NCBI GenBank assembly: GCA_030426545.1
Contig: JAUHYL010000024.1
Coordinates: 1-52,820 of the forward strand
DNA from: Gammaproteobacteria bacterium
GTDB taxonomy: Bacteria; Pseudomonadota; Gammaproteobacteria; Pseudomonadales; Halieaceae
Length of the DNA stretch: 52,820 nucleotides
Direction: 5' to 3'
This document shows, in pieces, positions 8,474 to 17,380 of the stretch. Position numbers and translations under genes: made by a program. Positions within the stretch are counted from its first letter, which is position 1, and every line of letters begins with the position of its first letter. The notes under the pieces were generated by a model that searched no databases, had not been told where the DNA came from, and worked only from the letters and a program-made list of their open reading frames with translations.

Positions 8474-8743
8474 ATGACCCCTGAGGCAGTCCTTGATCTT
8501 GGTAACGAAGCACTTTACCTGACCATGTCGCTGGCCGGTCCGCTGCTGTTATCAGCACTGGCTGTGGGTTTGTTGATCGGCGTGTTCCAGGCGGCAACAC
8601 AGATTCAGGAGATGACGCTGAGCTTCATCCCCAAGTTGATGGCGCTGGTGTTTGCCTTACTGCTTGCGGGGCCCTGGATGTTGGGTCTGCTGCAGGACTA
8701 CACCATCAACCTGTACACCTCCGTACCGGAATTGCTGAGGTGA
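8474..8743 (+). CDS. fliQ: Flagellar export gate protein FliQ
   Basis: FliQ is a small two-helix subunit that wraps the FliP-FliR core of the type III export gate. At 89 residues it has the exact family length. Two membrane helices are visible (about 17-40 and 52-75), joined by the characteristic 'QAATQIQEMTLSFIPK' loop. The start ATG at 8474 sits a few bases after a GGAGA ribosome site. Confidence 0.98.
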   Translation: MTPEAVLDLGNEALYLTMSLAGPLLLSALAVGLLIGVFQAATQIQEMTLSFIPKLMALVFALLLAGPWMLGLLQDYTINLYTSVPELLR

Positions 8744-8749
8744 TGCGCG

Positions 8750-9517
8750 ATGTTTGCTGCCGAGGAAGTGCTGGCCCTGATGCAACAGTACTACTGGCCA
8801 TTCATTCGCATTTCAGCGATGTTCCTCGCCGCGCCGGTATTCGGCGCCGCATCGTTCCCGGTGCGCGCGCGAATACTGATGGCGCTCTCGGTCACGGCAC
8901 TGTTGGCGCCCTCAATACCGCCGGCACCGGACGTGGACGTGCTCAGTTTTACCGGCATCCTGGTGGCGGCGCAGCAGGCAGTCATTGGTCTTGCGATGGG
9001 TTTCATCGTGCAGGTTCTGTTTGCCGCGGCGGTGATTGCCGGACAGTCACTGGCCATGACGATGGGCCTGGGTTTCGCCATGTCGGTAGACCCGCAGAAC
9101 GGCGTACAGGTGCCGGTGCTCAGCCAGTTTTACGTGATTCTGGCAACGCTGGTGTTTCTCGCCGTGGACGGCCACCTGCTGATGCTGCAGGTAATGGCGG
9201 ACAGTTTTACGTTGGTGCCGGTGGGTCCGTTTGCACTCAGCGATACCTTTCCCCGGGACATGGCACTGCTAGGCAGTGGAATGTTCGCCAGCGCGTTGTT
9301 GCTCGCACTGCCAGCACTGACCGCCGTGCTGTTGATCAATATCGCATTCGGCGTGATCACGCGGGCTGCACCGCAGCTGAATATTTTTGCGGTAGGATTT
9401 CCAGTCACCATTTTCGCCGGTTTCGTTTTTATGTTGCTGAGCATGCCGTCAGTGTTTGTACAGTTTCAGGAAATGTTCGGTGCCGGGCTCGAAGAAACGT
9501 TGAACCTGGTTCGCTAG
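8750..9517 (+). CDS. fliR: Flagellar export gate protein FliR
   Basis: FliR is the single-copy, FlhB-contacting component of the export gate. The 255-residue protein is strongly hydrophobic with about six membrane segments and typical motifs: 'FIRISAMFLAAPVFG' at the N-terminus, 'GFIVQVLFAAAVIAGQ' and 'GVITRAAPQLNIFAVGFPV'. It begins six bases after fliQ. A longer open frame overlapping it (8740-9564) is an Arg/Gly-rich shadow without family features. Confidence 0.98.
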   Translation: MFAAEEVLALMQQYYWPFIRISAMFLAAPVFGAASFPVRARILMALSVTALLAPSIPPAPDVDVLSFTGILVAAQQAVIGLAMGFIVQVLFAAAVIAGQSLAMTMGLGFAMSVDPQNGVQVPVLSQFYVILATLVFLAVDGHLLMLQVMADSFTLVPVGPFALSDTFPRDMALLGSGMFASALLLALPALTAVLLINIAFGVITRAAPQLNIFAVGFPVTIFAGFVFMLLSMPSVFVQFQEMFGAGLEETLNLVR

Positions 9518-9567
9518 TGCACGACAGGCCGTCTTCAGCCTGTGTTTGCAGGCGTCGGGAGTAACAG

Positions 9568-10749
9568 GTGGCGGAACAGAACCAAACCTCGCAGGAACGT
9601 ACCGAGCAGCCTACTGAGCGCCGCAAGCAGGAGGCGCGCAAGAAAGGCCAGGTGCCACGCTCGCGAGAGTTGAACACCATGTTGTCGCTACTGTTTGCCG
9701 CGTCAGCTTTTCTGGTTGCGGGTAGCTGGATGTCGGTGCGGTTTCCTTCACTCATCGCCTCCGGGCTCTCCTTTGACCGTACACTGGCCTTTGATCACAC
9801 ACAGATCGCGGTGCGCTTCATCGATATGGTGCTGTCTTCGCTGGTGATTCTGGGGCCGCTGTTTGCATTGGCGATGGTCGGCGCGATTGCCGGCCCCATG
9901 CTGATGGGCGGGTGGGCGTTCAGTTTCGAGGCGATGGCACCAAAGCTGGAGAAAGTGAATCCGCTGACCGGCTTGAAGCGGGTGTTTTCTGCCAAGGGGC
10001 TGATGGAACTGCTCAAGGCCCTGTTCAAGTTTATCGCGTTGACCGCAGTCGCCATCGGCCTGTTTTCGCTGATGATGGATCAGATCCTTGTTCTGGGCAC
10101 CTACGCCCCGATCAAGGCCTTTGCCGAGGCGACAGACATTCTGCGTTGGAGTTTGCTGGCATTGAGTTGCGGCATGGTGGTTATCGTTGTGTTTGATGTT
10201 CCCTTTGAACTGTGGAACCACAACCGACAACTGAAGATGACGCGCCAGGAAGTACTCGACGAGCTGAAAGAAACTGAAGGTCGGCCGGAAGTGCGCTCGC
10301 GCATTCGAACCCTGCAGCGCGAAATTTCACAGCGGCGCATGATGGAGGCCACGCGTGAAGCCGACGTCGTCATCACCAACCCGATGCACTTTGCCGTGGC
10401 GCTGAAATACGATGCCGATGCCAGTAAAGCGCCGATTGTACTGGCCAAGGGCCGTGACCTGATCGCGCAGAAGATTCGGGAAGTAGCGCTTGAAAACGAC
10501 ATAGCAATCTTCCGGGCGCCGCCGCTGGCACGGGCGCTCTACTCCTCTACAGAGATTGGCCAGCAGATACCAGAGAACCTGTACCTGGCGGTGGCCAAAG
10601 TACTGGCGTACGTCTATCAGCTACGCAGTAGCAGTCACGGCAACGACACACCGCCACCCGATGACATACCGGTACCTGAAGAGTATCGCGGTTTGTACTT
10701 TGATGAGGTTCACGATGCGGACAATGACGAGGTAGGCAGGCATGAATGA
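9568..10749 (+). CDS. flhB: Flagellar export switch protein FlhB, with NPMH cleavage motif
   Basis: FlhB forms a membrane ring around the gate and changes export specificity from hook to filament proteins after self-cleavage in its cytoplasmic domain. The 393-residue product has a charged N-terminus ('ERTEQPTERRKQEARKKGQ'), four membrane helices and the FlhB-C domain. The normally invariant NPTH site reads N271-P272-M273-H274, in 'VVITNPMHFAVALKYD'. Asn and Pro are kept; the Thr is replaced by Met. The start is GTG 9568, 50 bases after fliR; the end overlaps flhA by 8 bases. An acidic tail of about 45 residues follows the conserved domain. Confidence 0.97.
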   Translation: MAEQNQTSQERTEQPTERRKQEARKKGQVPRSRELNTMLSLLFAASAFLVAGSWMSVRFPSLIASGLSFDRTLAFDHTQIAVRFIDMVLSSLVILGPLFALAMVGAIAGPMLMGGWAFSFEAMAPKLEKVNPLTGLKRVFSAKGLMELLKALFKFIALTAVAIGLFSLMMDQILVLGTYAPIKAFAEATDILRWSLLALSCGMVVIVVFDVPFELWNHNRQLKMTRQEVLDELKETEGRPEVRSRIRTLQREISQRRMMEATREADVVITNPMHFAVALKYDADASKAPIVLAKGRDLIAQKIREVALENDIAIFRAPPLARALYSSTEIGQQIPENLYLAVAKVLAYVYQLRSSSHGNDTPPPDDIPVPEEYRGLYFDEVHDADNDEVGRHE

Positions 10750-12838
10750 AGCCGTGGCTGCCAAGCCTGTGAACTTCGGCATCCTGTCGGGCCTTGGCAC
10801 ACCGGTGCTGATGTTCCTCATGCTCATGATGATGATGCTGCCGCTGCCGCCGTTGATGCTCGACCTGGCCTTCACGTTTAATATTGCGCTGGCCATGGTG
10901 GTATTGCTGGCCGCCGTATACGCCATGCGGCCACTGGAGTTTGCGGCGTTTCCGAGCATCCTGCTGATTGCCACGCTGCTGCGCCTGTCGCTCAATGTCG
11001 CCTCTACCCGCGTTGTGTTGCTTGAGGGCCACAACGGTACGGGTGCGGCAGGTAAAGTGATTCAGGCCTTCGGTGATTTCGTGGTCGGCGGTAGTTACAC
11101 CGTGGGCATAGTGGTCTTCGCGATCCTGGTGATTATCAATTTCGTTGTTGTCACCAAGGGTGCAGGGCGTATTTCGGAGGTAACCGCGCGTTTCACCCTG
11201 GATGCCATGCCCGGCAAGCAGATGGCGATCGATGCCGACCTCAATGCCGGCCTGATCAGCCAGGAGGACGCGCTGCAGCGCCGTGAAGACGTATCGCGCG
11301 AGGCGGACTTTTACGGCGCCATGGATGGCGCCAGCAAGTTTGTGCGCGGCGACGCGATCGCCGGCATTCTCATCCTGTTTATCAATATCATTGGCGGCTT
11401 TGCCGTTGGCGTCCTGCAGCACGATCTGACCGCCGCCGAAGCGGCCAATAACTATGTGCTGCTAACCATCGGCGACGGACTGGTCGCGCAAATTCCTTCA
11501 CTGCTGCTGTCCACTGCCGCCGCGATCATAGTCACCCGGGTGTCCGATGCGCAGGACATGGGCAAGCAGGTTGTCTCGCAACTGTTCGGCGCGCCGCGCG
11601 CACTGCTGGTTGCCGCCGCCCTGATAGGCATCATGGGCCTGGTGCCGGGTATGCCCCACCTGATTTTTCTCACCTTGGCGGGCCTGATGGGCGGCTTCGG
11701 TTACATGCGCCTGATGGAAGATCATGAAGCGGTCGCGGAACCGGAGATTGTGCCCGATGAGGTGCCCGTGGAATCCCAGGAGCTGAGCTGGGATGACGTG
11801 CTACCGGTAGATGAAATCGGCCTTGAGGTGGGCTACCGCCTGATCTCGCTGGTCGATAAAAACCAGGGCGGGGAACTGCTGAGCAGGATCAAGGGAGTAC
11901 GCAAGAAACTGTCGCAGGAGCTGGGCTTCCTGGTGCACTCGGTGCACATTCGCGACAACCTGGAGCTGTCGCCGAACGAGTACCGCATCAGCATTCACGA
12001 TGTCGCGGTGGGTGATGGCGAGGTGTATCCGGGCAAGGAACTGGCAATCAACCCGGGCCAGGTCTACGGCCAGCTGGAGGGTGTCGCCACGCGCGACCCG
12101 ACCTTTGGCCTGGAGGCGGTGTGGATTGAACCGGGCCGACGCGACGATGCGCAGGCCATGGGTTACACGGTGGTTGATTGCGGCACCGTCATTGCCACCC
12201 ACCTGAGCCAGGTGTTGAAACAGCACGCCCATGAATTGCTGGGCCAGGACAGCGTGCAGCAGTTGCTCGACAAGCTGGCGCAGACATCGCCCAAGCTGGT
12301 CGAAAACCTGGTGCCGGGGCAGCTAGGGCTCGGCGAAGTGACCCGGGTAATGCAGAACCTGCTGTCGGAGGGTGTGTCCATCCGCGATATTCGCACAATC
12401 GCCGAAGCATTGGCGGAGCAGGCGAGTAAAAGTCAGGATACTGACGCTTTAACCGCCCATGTGCGGGTGGCGTTGGGGCGCACTATCTATCAGGAGGTCA
12501 ACGGCGTCGGGCGCGAGATGGCCGTGATGACCCTGGACACGCAATTGGAACAGATATTGCAGGGAGCTATACAGGGCGCGGGGGGCGGTCTGGAGCCATC
12601 GCTTATGGAAACCGTTATCAGCCAGATCAGTCAGGCGTCGGAGCGATTCGCCGCGCAGGGCGACAGCCCGGTTCTCCTGGTTGCGGGCAGCATACGACTG
12701 TTCCTGTCACGGTTGTTGCGCGGCCGGATAAATGGCCTGTATGTGCTCGCCTATGAAGAAATCCCGGCGAACAAAACCATCAAGGTGATTGAGACCGTGG
12801 GCAATACACCGCCGCAGGTCGCCGGCCTGCAGGCTTGA
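10742..12838 (+). CDS. flhA: Flagellar export protein FlhA
   Basis: FlhA forms the nonameric ring that uses the proton motive force and docks chaperone-substrate complexes. The 698 residues match the family (about 690-700). The N-terminal part has eight membrane helices and the FHIPEP-type loop ('VVVTKGAGRISEVTARFTLD', 'DAMPGKQMAIDADLNAGLI'); the C-terminal half is the soluble docking domain. The ATG lies inside the end of flhB (8-base overlap), so the two are probably translated together. flhF follows 39 bases later. Confidence 0.98.
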   Translation: MNEAVAAKPVNFGILSGLGTPVLMFLMLMMMMLPLPPLMLDLAFTFNIALAMVVLLAAVYAMRPLEFAAFPSILLIATLLRLSLNVASTRVVLLEGHNGTGAAGKVIQAFGDFVVGGSYTVGIVVFAILVIINFVVVTKGAGRISEVTARFTLDAMPGKQMAIDADLNAGLISQEDALQRREDVSREADFYGAMDGASKFVRGDAIAGILILFINIIGGFAVGVLQHDLTAAEAANNYVLLTIGDGLVAQIPSLLLSTAAAIIVTRVSDAQDMGKQVVSQLFGAPRALLVAAALIGIMGLVPGMPHLIFLTLAGLMGGFGYMRLMEDHEAVAEPEIVPDEVPVESQELSWDDVLPVDEIGLEVGYRLISLVDKNQGGELLSRIKGVRKKLSQELGFLVHSVHIRDNLELSPNEYRISIHDVAVGDGEVYPGKELAINPGQVYGQLEGVATRDPTFGLEAVWIEPGRRDDAQAMGYTVVDCGTVIATHLSQVLKQHAHELLGQDSVQQLLDKLAQTSPKLVENLVPGQLGLGEVTRVMQNLLSEGVSIRDIRTIAEALAEQASKSQDTDALTAHVRVALGRTIYQEVNGVGREMAVMTLDTQLEQILQGAIQGAGGGLEPSLMETVISQISQASERFAAQGDSPVLLVAGSIRLFLSRLLRGRINGLYVLAYEEIPANKTIKVIETVGNTPPQVAGLQA

Positions 12839-12877
12839 GGCAGAGGGAGATCAGGTGTTGAAGTCGAGGGCAGTGCT

Positions 12878-14074
12878 ATGAAGATCCGCCGGTTCCTGGA
12901 AAAGGACAGCCGCACGGCGATGGCGCGAGCGCGGACTGAACTGGGTCCCGATGCCGTCATCCTCTCCAATAAAAAAGTCGGCGGGAAAGTGGAACTGGTT
13001 GCAGCAGTGGATCTCGATGAAGCCGCATTCGAGCACAACGAAACGCTGGCGCAACATCGCCGTGAACAGGGTGTGGGCGCGGCGCCGGTGGATGCGGCCA
13101 CACTGGCAGATCTGCAACGTGAGCTGAGCAATCTGCGCACCATGATCGAAGGCAGATTGTCGCAGCTGTCGTGGCGCGATATGGCTGGCACTCCTTCCGC
13201 CAAGGCCGCTGTGCAGGCGCGCCTTGCCAGGTTGGGGCTTTCGCCGACGCAGGCGGGCAGCATGGTGGATATTCTACCGGCGCAGGGCGAGGTGGAAGAT
13301 TACTGGCAGGTGGTTCTGCAAATGCTGGTCAGCCGCCTCGCAGTGCAGGAGAGTGACGCACTGATCGAGCGCGGCGGCATCGTGGCATTGATGGGAGCCA
13401 CTGGCGTCGGCAAAACCACGGCCATTGCAAAACTGGCGGCGCGCTGTGTCCTGCGCCATGGCAAACAGAGTGTGGCGCTGGTAAGTACAGACTGCTATCG
13501 CATTGGCGGGCAGGAACAGTTACAGACTTTCGCCAGGTATCTGGGTGTGCCCTTTACCGTAGCCACTGACAGCCGTGAATTGCACGCCGCGCTGGACCAA
13601 CTGACCCCGCGGCCACTGATACTGATAGACACTGCCGGCATGAGCCAGCGCGATGCGCGCCTCTACGAGCAGTACCGCATGCTGGTTGCTTCCGGCTACG
13701 ACGTCGATACCTACCTCGTGCTCGCTGCCAGCGCACAGTTCAGTGCGCTGTCGGAAACGCTGCAGGTGTTTGGCGAAAGAGACCTCGCGGGTGCCATCCT
13801 CACCAAGGTCGACGAGGCGGCCAGCCTCGGTGGCGTGCTGGATGCCCTGATAGAGAGCGGCCTCCCGCTCGCCTATGTCAGCGAAGGGCAACAGGTGCCG
13901 GATGACCTGGCGCCGGCGCAGGCACGACAACTGGTTGCCAGGGCGGTACAGCTTGCCGCAGAGGACGTGGACGCAGGCTCAGGCGGCCAGTCACACGACC
14001 AGACACACAGTAACTCTCACCATGACGCGATCGGAAACATTCCGGGGCGTCGACACACTTCAGCGGTGGTATAG
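12878..14074 (+). CDS. flhF: Flagellar pole-placement GTPase FlhF
   Basis: FlhF is an SRP-family GTPase that sets the polar site of flagellar assembly. The 398-residue protein has the usual basic start 'MKIRRFLEKDSRTAMARAR', a middle linker, an N-domain and a G-domain with the P-loop 'GATGVGKTT' at residues 173-181, a 'STDCYRIGGQEQL' switch and 'LIDTAGMSQRD' as the G3 region. The His/Ser/Asp-rich C-terminal tail is variable. Its position before fleN is the standard polar arrangement: FlhF promotes and FleN limits flagellation. Confidence 0.97.
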   Translation: MKIRRFLEKDSRTAMARARTELGPDAVILSNKKVGGKVELVAAVDLDEAAFEHNETLAQHRREQGVGAAPVDAATLADLQRELSNLRTMIEGRLSQLSWRDMAGTPSAKAAVQARLARLGLSPTQAGSMVDILPAQGEVEDYWQVVLQMLVSRLAVQESDALIERGGIVALMGATGVGKTTAIAKLAARCVLRHGKQSVALVSTDCYRIGGQEQLQTFARYLGVPFTVATDSRELHAALDQLTPRPLILIDTAGMSQRDARLYEQYRMLVASGYDVDTYLVLAASAQFSALSETLQVFGERDLAGAILTKVDEAASLGGVLDALIESGLPLAYVSEGQQVPDDLAPAQARQLVARAVQLAAEDVDAGSGGQSHDQTHSNSHHDAIGNIPGRRHTSAVV

Positions 14075-14079
14075 AAAGT

Positions 14080-14943
14080 ATGAACAGGCGTTCCCAGGTG
14101 TGTGGACAGCCCGGCGGCGATACAGCCGTGGATGTTATTGCGGTTACCAGCGGTAAGGGCGGCGTCGGCAAGACCAGCGTGGCCGTTAACCTGGCGGTCA
14201 GTCTCGCGCGGCAGGGACGGGAAGTGGTGATATTCGATGCCGACCTGGGATTATCCAACGTGGATATCGCCCTCGGTCTGAAGCCCAAGCATGACATTAG
14301 CGATGTGTTGTCAGGCGCTCGCTCGCTGGACGAAATACTGGTCGAAGGGCCCAGCGGTATTCGCCTGGTCCCTGCCTCGTCGGGGGTTTCGAGTATGACG
14401 CGGCTTTCGGTGCAGGAGCGAGCCGGCCTCATCCGCGCCTTCGGTGAACTTAAGGTGCCTGTAGACACGCTGATCGTGGATACTGCCGCCGGCATCGATG
14501 GCAGTGTACTGACGTTTTCCAGCGCCTGTGAAATGGTCATTGTCGTGGTGTGCGACGAGCCCACTTCGATTACCGATGCGTATGCATTGATCAAGGTGCT
14601 TCACCGGGAGTGTGGGGTAAAGCAGTTCCAGGTGCTTGCGAACATGGTAGAGCACGAGTCACAGGGTCGGCAGATCTACGCCAAGCTGGATCGTGTGGCC
14701 GATCGCTTTCTCGATGTGCACCTGGGCTATCTGGGTGCGATCCCAAGGGACGGCTATTTGCGCCGCGCACTGCAGCAGCAGAGCGCGGTGGTGGAACGCT
14801 ATCCCCACAGCGATGCATCGCGAGCACTGGAACACGTCGCCTCCAGGATTGGTGTGGATGTGTTTGCCACCCAGGGTGGCGGCGGACTGGGATTTTTTGT
14901 TGAACGACTGGCGCACCCGGGTACGCGGGTGGCCGAGGCCTGA
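14080..14943 (+). CDS. fleN: Flagellar number regulator FleN/FlhG (MinD-like ATPase)
   Basis: FleN (FlhG) is a ParA/MinD-type ATPase that restricts flagellar number and, in Pseudomonas, restrains the activator FleQ. The 287 residues show the deviant Walker A motif 'KGGVGKTS' (residues 26-33), a 'DADLGLSNVDIALGL' segment and 'LIVDTAAGID' as Walker B. A C-terminal amphipathic region ('GGLGFFVERL') could act like the membrane-targeting helix of MinD-family proteins; that last point is inference. It lies 5 bases after flhF and 5 bases before fliA. Confidence 0.95.
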   Translation: MNRRSQVCGQPGGDTAVDVIAVTSGKGGVGKTSVAVNLAVSLARQGREVVIFDADLGLSNVDIALGLKPKHDISDVLSGARSLDEILVEGPSGIRLVPASSGVSSMTRLSVQERAGLIRAFGELKVPVDTLIVDTAAGIDGSVLTFSSACEMVIVVVCDEPTSITDAYALIKVLHRECGVKQFQVLANMVEHESQGRQIYAKLDRVADRFLDVHLGYLGAIPRDGYLRRALQQQSAVVERYPHSDASRALEHVASRIGVDVFATQGGGGLGFFVERLAHPGTRVAEA

Positions 14944-14948
14944 ACGTT

Positions 14949-15650
14949 ATGGGAGCCACTGTCTACGAACAGAACATGGAAAGTAACCAGGAGGAACTGG
15001 TCAAAGAGTTCCTGCCCCTGGTGAAAAAAATTGGCCTGCACCTGGTTGCTCGCCTGCCGCCATCGATCGAACTCGATGACCTGCTGCAAGTGGGTGTCAT
15101 TGGCCTTATCCAGGCCAGCGGCAGCTTCGACCCCACCCGCGGTGCCAGTTTTGCCACTTATGCAGGCATTCGCATCAAGGGTGCAATGCTGGACGAAGTG
15201 CGCCGAAACGACTGGGTGCCCCGATCTGTGCAGCAAAACATGAAGCGCGTCACAGAATCGATCACTGCACTGGAGGCCGAGCTCGGTCGTGTCGCTACAG
15301 ATAAAGAGATAGCGGGCGCACTCGATGTGTCGCTGGAGGAATACCACGACATATCGCGGGAGCTTTCCTACAGTCGGCTGGCCCCGTTGGAAGAGACGAC
15401 ACCGGGTCTGGAGTCCGCCGAGCCGGATCCCCTGGCCATGTTGCAGGATACGCGCTTGCGACAGGACATTGTCGATGCAATTGGCGAGCTACCGGAAAAA
15501 GAGGCGTTGATGATGTCGCTGTACTACGGCGAGGAACTGAACCTGAAGGAGATCGGTGCCGTGTTGGGTGTGTCCGAGTCTCGCGTATCGCAAATACATG
15601 GCCAGGCGCTGGCCAGGATACGCGCGAAACTTGACACAGAAACCGACTGA
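14949..15650 (+). CDS. fliA: Flagellar sigma factor FliA (sigma-28)
   Basis: FliA directs RNA polymerase to late flagellar genes. The 233-residue protein has regions 2, 3 and 4 of the sigma-70 family: 'LPPSIELDDLLQVGVIGL' and 'GASFATYAGIRIKGAMLDE' (region 2), and a C-terminal helix-turn-helix 'LNLKEIGAVLGVSESRVSQ' (region 4). ATG 14949 follows fleN by 5 bases; an internal ATG at 14976 is possible, but the N-terminal length fits homologues. In Pseudomonas cheY follows; here a stator gene follows 15 bases later. Confidence 0.97.
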   Translation: MGATVYEQNMESNQEELVKEFLPLVKKIGLHLVARLPPSIELDDLLQVGVIGLIQASGSFDPTRGASFATYAGIRIKGAMLDEVRRNDWVPRSVQQNMKRVTESITALEAELGRVATDKEIAGALDVSLEEYHDISRELSYSRLAPLEETTPGLESAEPDPLAMLQDTRLRQDIVDAIGELPEKEALMMSLYYGEELNLKEIGAVLGVSESRVSQIHGQALARIRAKLDTETD

Positions 15651-15665
15651 TGACTGCTGAATCCG

Positions 15666-16433
15666 ATGGCGAGTAGATCCCGGGCTCCTGACTTCCTCTC
15701 CCTTGCGGGGGTTGTATTGTGTGTTGCCGCGGTCGTCATCGGCAACCTGCTGGAGGGCGGGCACACCGATTCGCTGGTGCAGTTGACCGCGTTTGTCATC
15801 GTGGTCGGTGGCACGTTGGGCGCAACGATGGTGCAAACGCCGTTACAGATTTTTCTGCGCGGCATGAAACGCATCCGCTGGGTGTTTATGCCGCCGCAGT
15901 TTGATCGCGAGAAGATGCTCAAGCAGATCACCGGGTGGAGCCGTATTGCGCGCAGGGAAGGATTACTTGGCCTGCAGAAGGCCGCGGAGCGGGAGCGTGA
16001 CGCCTTCGCAAAAAAGGGACTCATGCTGTTGGTTGATGGCCGCGAGCCGGAAGAAATATCCAAGGTGCTGGAGATTGAAATCGACAATTACACGGCCAGC
16101 GAACTGAGTGCGGCCCGGGTGTACGAGGCAATGGGCGGCTATTCACCCACCATCGGCATTATTGGCGCCGTGCTGGGTTTGATCCACGTAATGAACAACC
16201 TCGCTGACCCGTCGGCCCTGGGGCCTGGGATTGCCGTGGCATTCGTGGCGACGATTTACGGTGTTGGCCTGGCAAACTTCTTCTTTTTGCCGATGGCGAA
16301 CAAATTGAAAACCATTTGTCAGGATTTAACGCAGTACCAGGAGATGATGGCCGAGGGCATTATCTCTATCGCGGAAGGCGAGAACCCGACATCGATAGCC
16401 AGTAAATTGGAAGGCTATCTCTCGAGGGACTGA
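15666..16433 (+). CDS. motC: Flagellar motor stator protein MotC (MotA family)
   Basis: This is the MotA-family subunit of a stator, which conducts ions and pushes on FliG. The 255 residues contain four membrane helices with the usual pattern: two near the N-terminus, a large cytoplasmic loop with charged residues ('WSRIARREGLLGLQKAAERE'), and two at 'YSPTIGIIGAVLGLIHVM' and 'GIAVAFVATIYGVGLANFFF'. It overlaps motD by one base. The fliA-proximal position and sequence character match Pseudomonas MotC rather than MotA; the coupling ion is not certain from sequence. Confidence 0.92.
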   Translation: MASRSRAPDFLSLAGVVLCVAAVVIGNLLEGGHTDSLVQLTAFVIVVGGTLGATMVQTPLQIFLRGMKRIRWVFMPPQFDREKMLKQITGWSRIARREGLLGLQKAAERERDAFAKKGLMLLVDGREPEEISKVLEIEIDNYTASELSAARVYEAMGGYSPTIGIIGAVLGLIHVMNNLADPSALGPGIAVAFVATIYGVGLANFFFLPMANKLKTICQDLTQYQEMMAEGIISIAEGENPTSIASKLEGYLSRD

Positions 16434-17323
16434 TGTCCAGGAAAATACGTTTCGAGGAGCAGAGCAATCACGATCGGTGGGTAGTGTCTTACGCTGATTT
16501 TGTCACCCTGTTGTTCGCGTTTTTTGTAGTCATGTATTCCATCTCGTCTGTGAACGAAGACAAGTACCGTGTACTTTCCAACGCCATGTTGTCAGCGTTC
16601 AATGACGTACCGCTTGATATGCGCGTGCAACAGGGCGGCGCGCTTGTTGACAAGCCACTGTTTGGAAAGACAACACTGATTGAGCTGCCCCAAAACGATG
16701 TGGTGGTTCCACTGCGAGCGCAGCCTGAAAAAAAGGCGGCCGACCCCGTAGCGCCACCAAAAAAACAGGACAAGCTTTCGGAGCAGCTGGACGCGGCGGA
16801 GCAGGAAGTGCTTGCCCTGTCCCGGCAAGTCGAAAAGCGCATGCAGCCCACGATAGAAGATGAGCTGATCAACCTGAAGCGCAACAAATTCTGGTTGGAG
16901 GTGGAAATTAAATCCAGCCTGCTGTTCGAGAGCGGCAGCAGTGCGCTAATTCCCTCTTCAGTGCCACTGCTTCTGGACCTGGCCGATATGTTTGTCGATT
17001 TGCCCAACCGCATTCATGTAGAAGGCTTCACTGATGATCAGCCGATTCGCACGCCGGTGTTCCCCTCCAACTGGGAGCTGTCGGCGGCGCGGGCAGCCGC
17101 GGTAGTGCGATTGTTCGAGCGGCACGGCATTGACCCGGGCCGCATGGCCTCGATTGGCTATGGCGAACACCAGCCGCTGACCACGAATGATACGCTGGAA
17201 TCGAGAGCCAGAAACCGGCGGGTAGTGGTAGTTGTCCTCGCTGCGCTGGGCGATGACGGCAATGAGCGCATGCGTGAATTTGAACTGCTCAAGGAACGCG
17301 CGATTGCCCAGGCGGGCGGCTAG
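16433..17323 (+). CDS. motD: Flagellar motor stator protein MotD (MotB family)
   Basis: MotD is the peptidoglycan-anchored partner of MotC. The 296-residue product has one membrane helix carrying the ion-binding aspartate (D22, in 'WVVSYADFVTLLFAFFVVMY'), a Pro/Lys-rich plug and linker region, and an OmpA-like peptidoglycan-binding domain with 'VEGFTDDQPI' and 'ELSAARAAAVVRLF'. It ends the plus-strand flagellar cluster and faces the convergent pilZ gene 57 bases away. No clear terminator hairpin was found between them. Confidence 0.93.
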   Translation: MSRKIRFEEQSNHDRWVVSYADFVTLLFAFFVVMYSISSVNEDKYRVLSNAMLSAFNDVPLDMRVQQGGALVDKPLFGKTTLIELPQNDVVVPLRAQPEKKAADPVAPPKKQDKLSEQLDAAEQEVLALSRQVEKRMQPTIEDELINLKRNKFWLEVEIKSSLLFESGSSALIPSSVPLLLDLADMFVDLPNRIHVEGFTDDQPIRTPVFPSNWELSAARAAAVVRLFERHGIDPGRMASIGYGEHQPLTTNDTLESRARNRRVVVVVLAALGDDGNERMREFELLKERAIAQAGG

Positions 17324-17380
17324 CTGCGTTTCGCTTTTGTTTTGCACTGGCAGAACAAGACTGACCAGATCTGTGTTCGG

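Noticed and set aside
8740-9564. A 274-codon open frame overlapping fliR
   Set aside because: It is longer than fliR but out of frame, rich in Arg/Gly/Ala and without family motifs; fliR at 8750-9517 has clear membrane helices and motifs.
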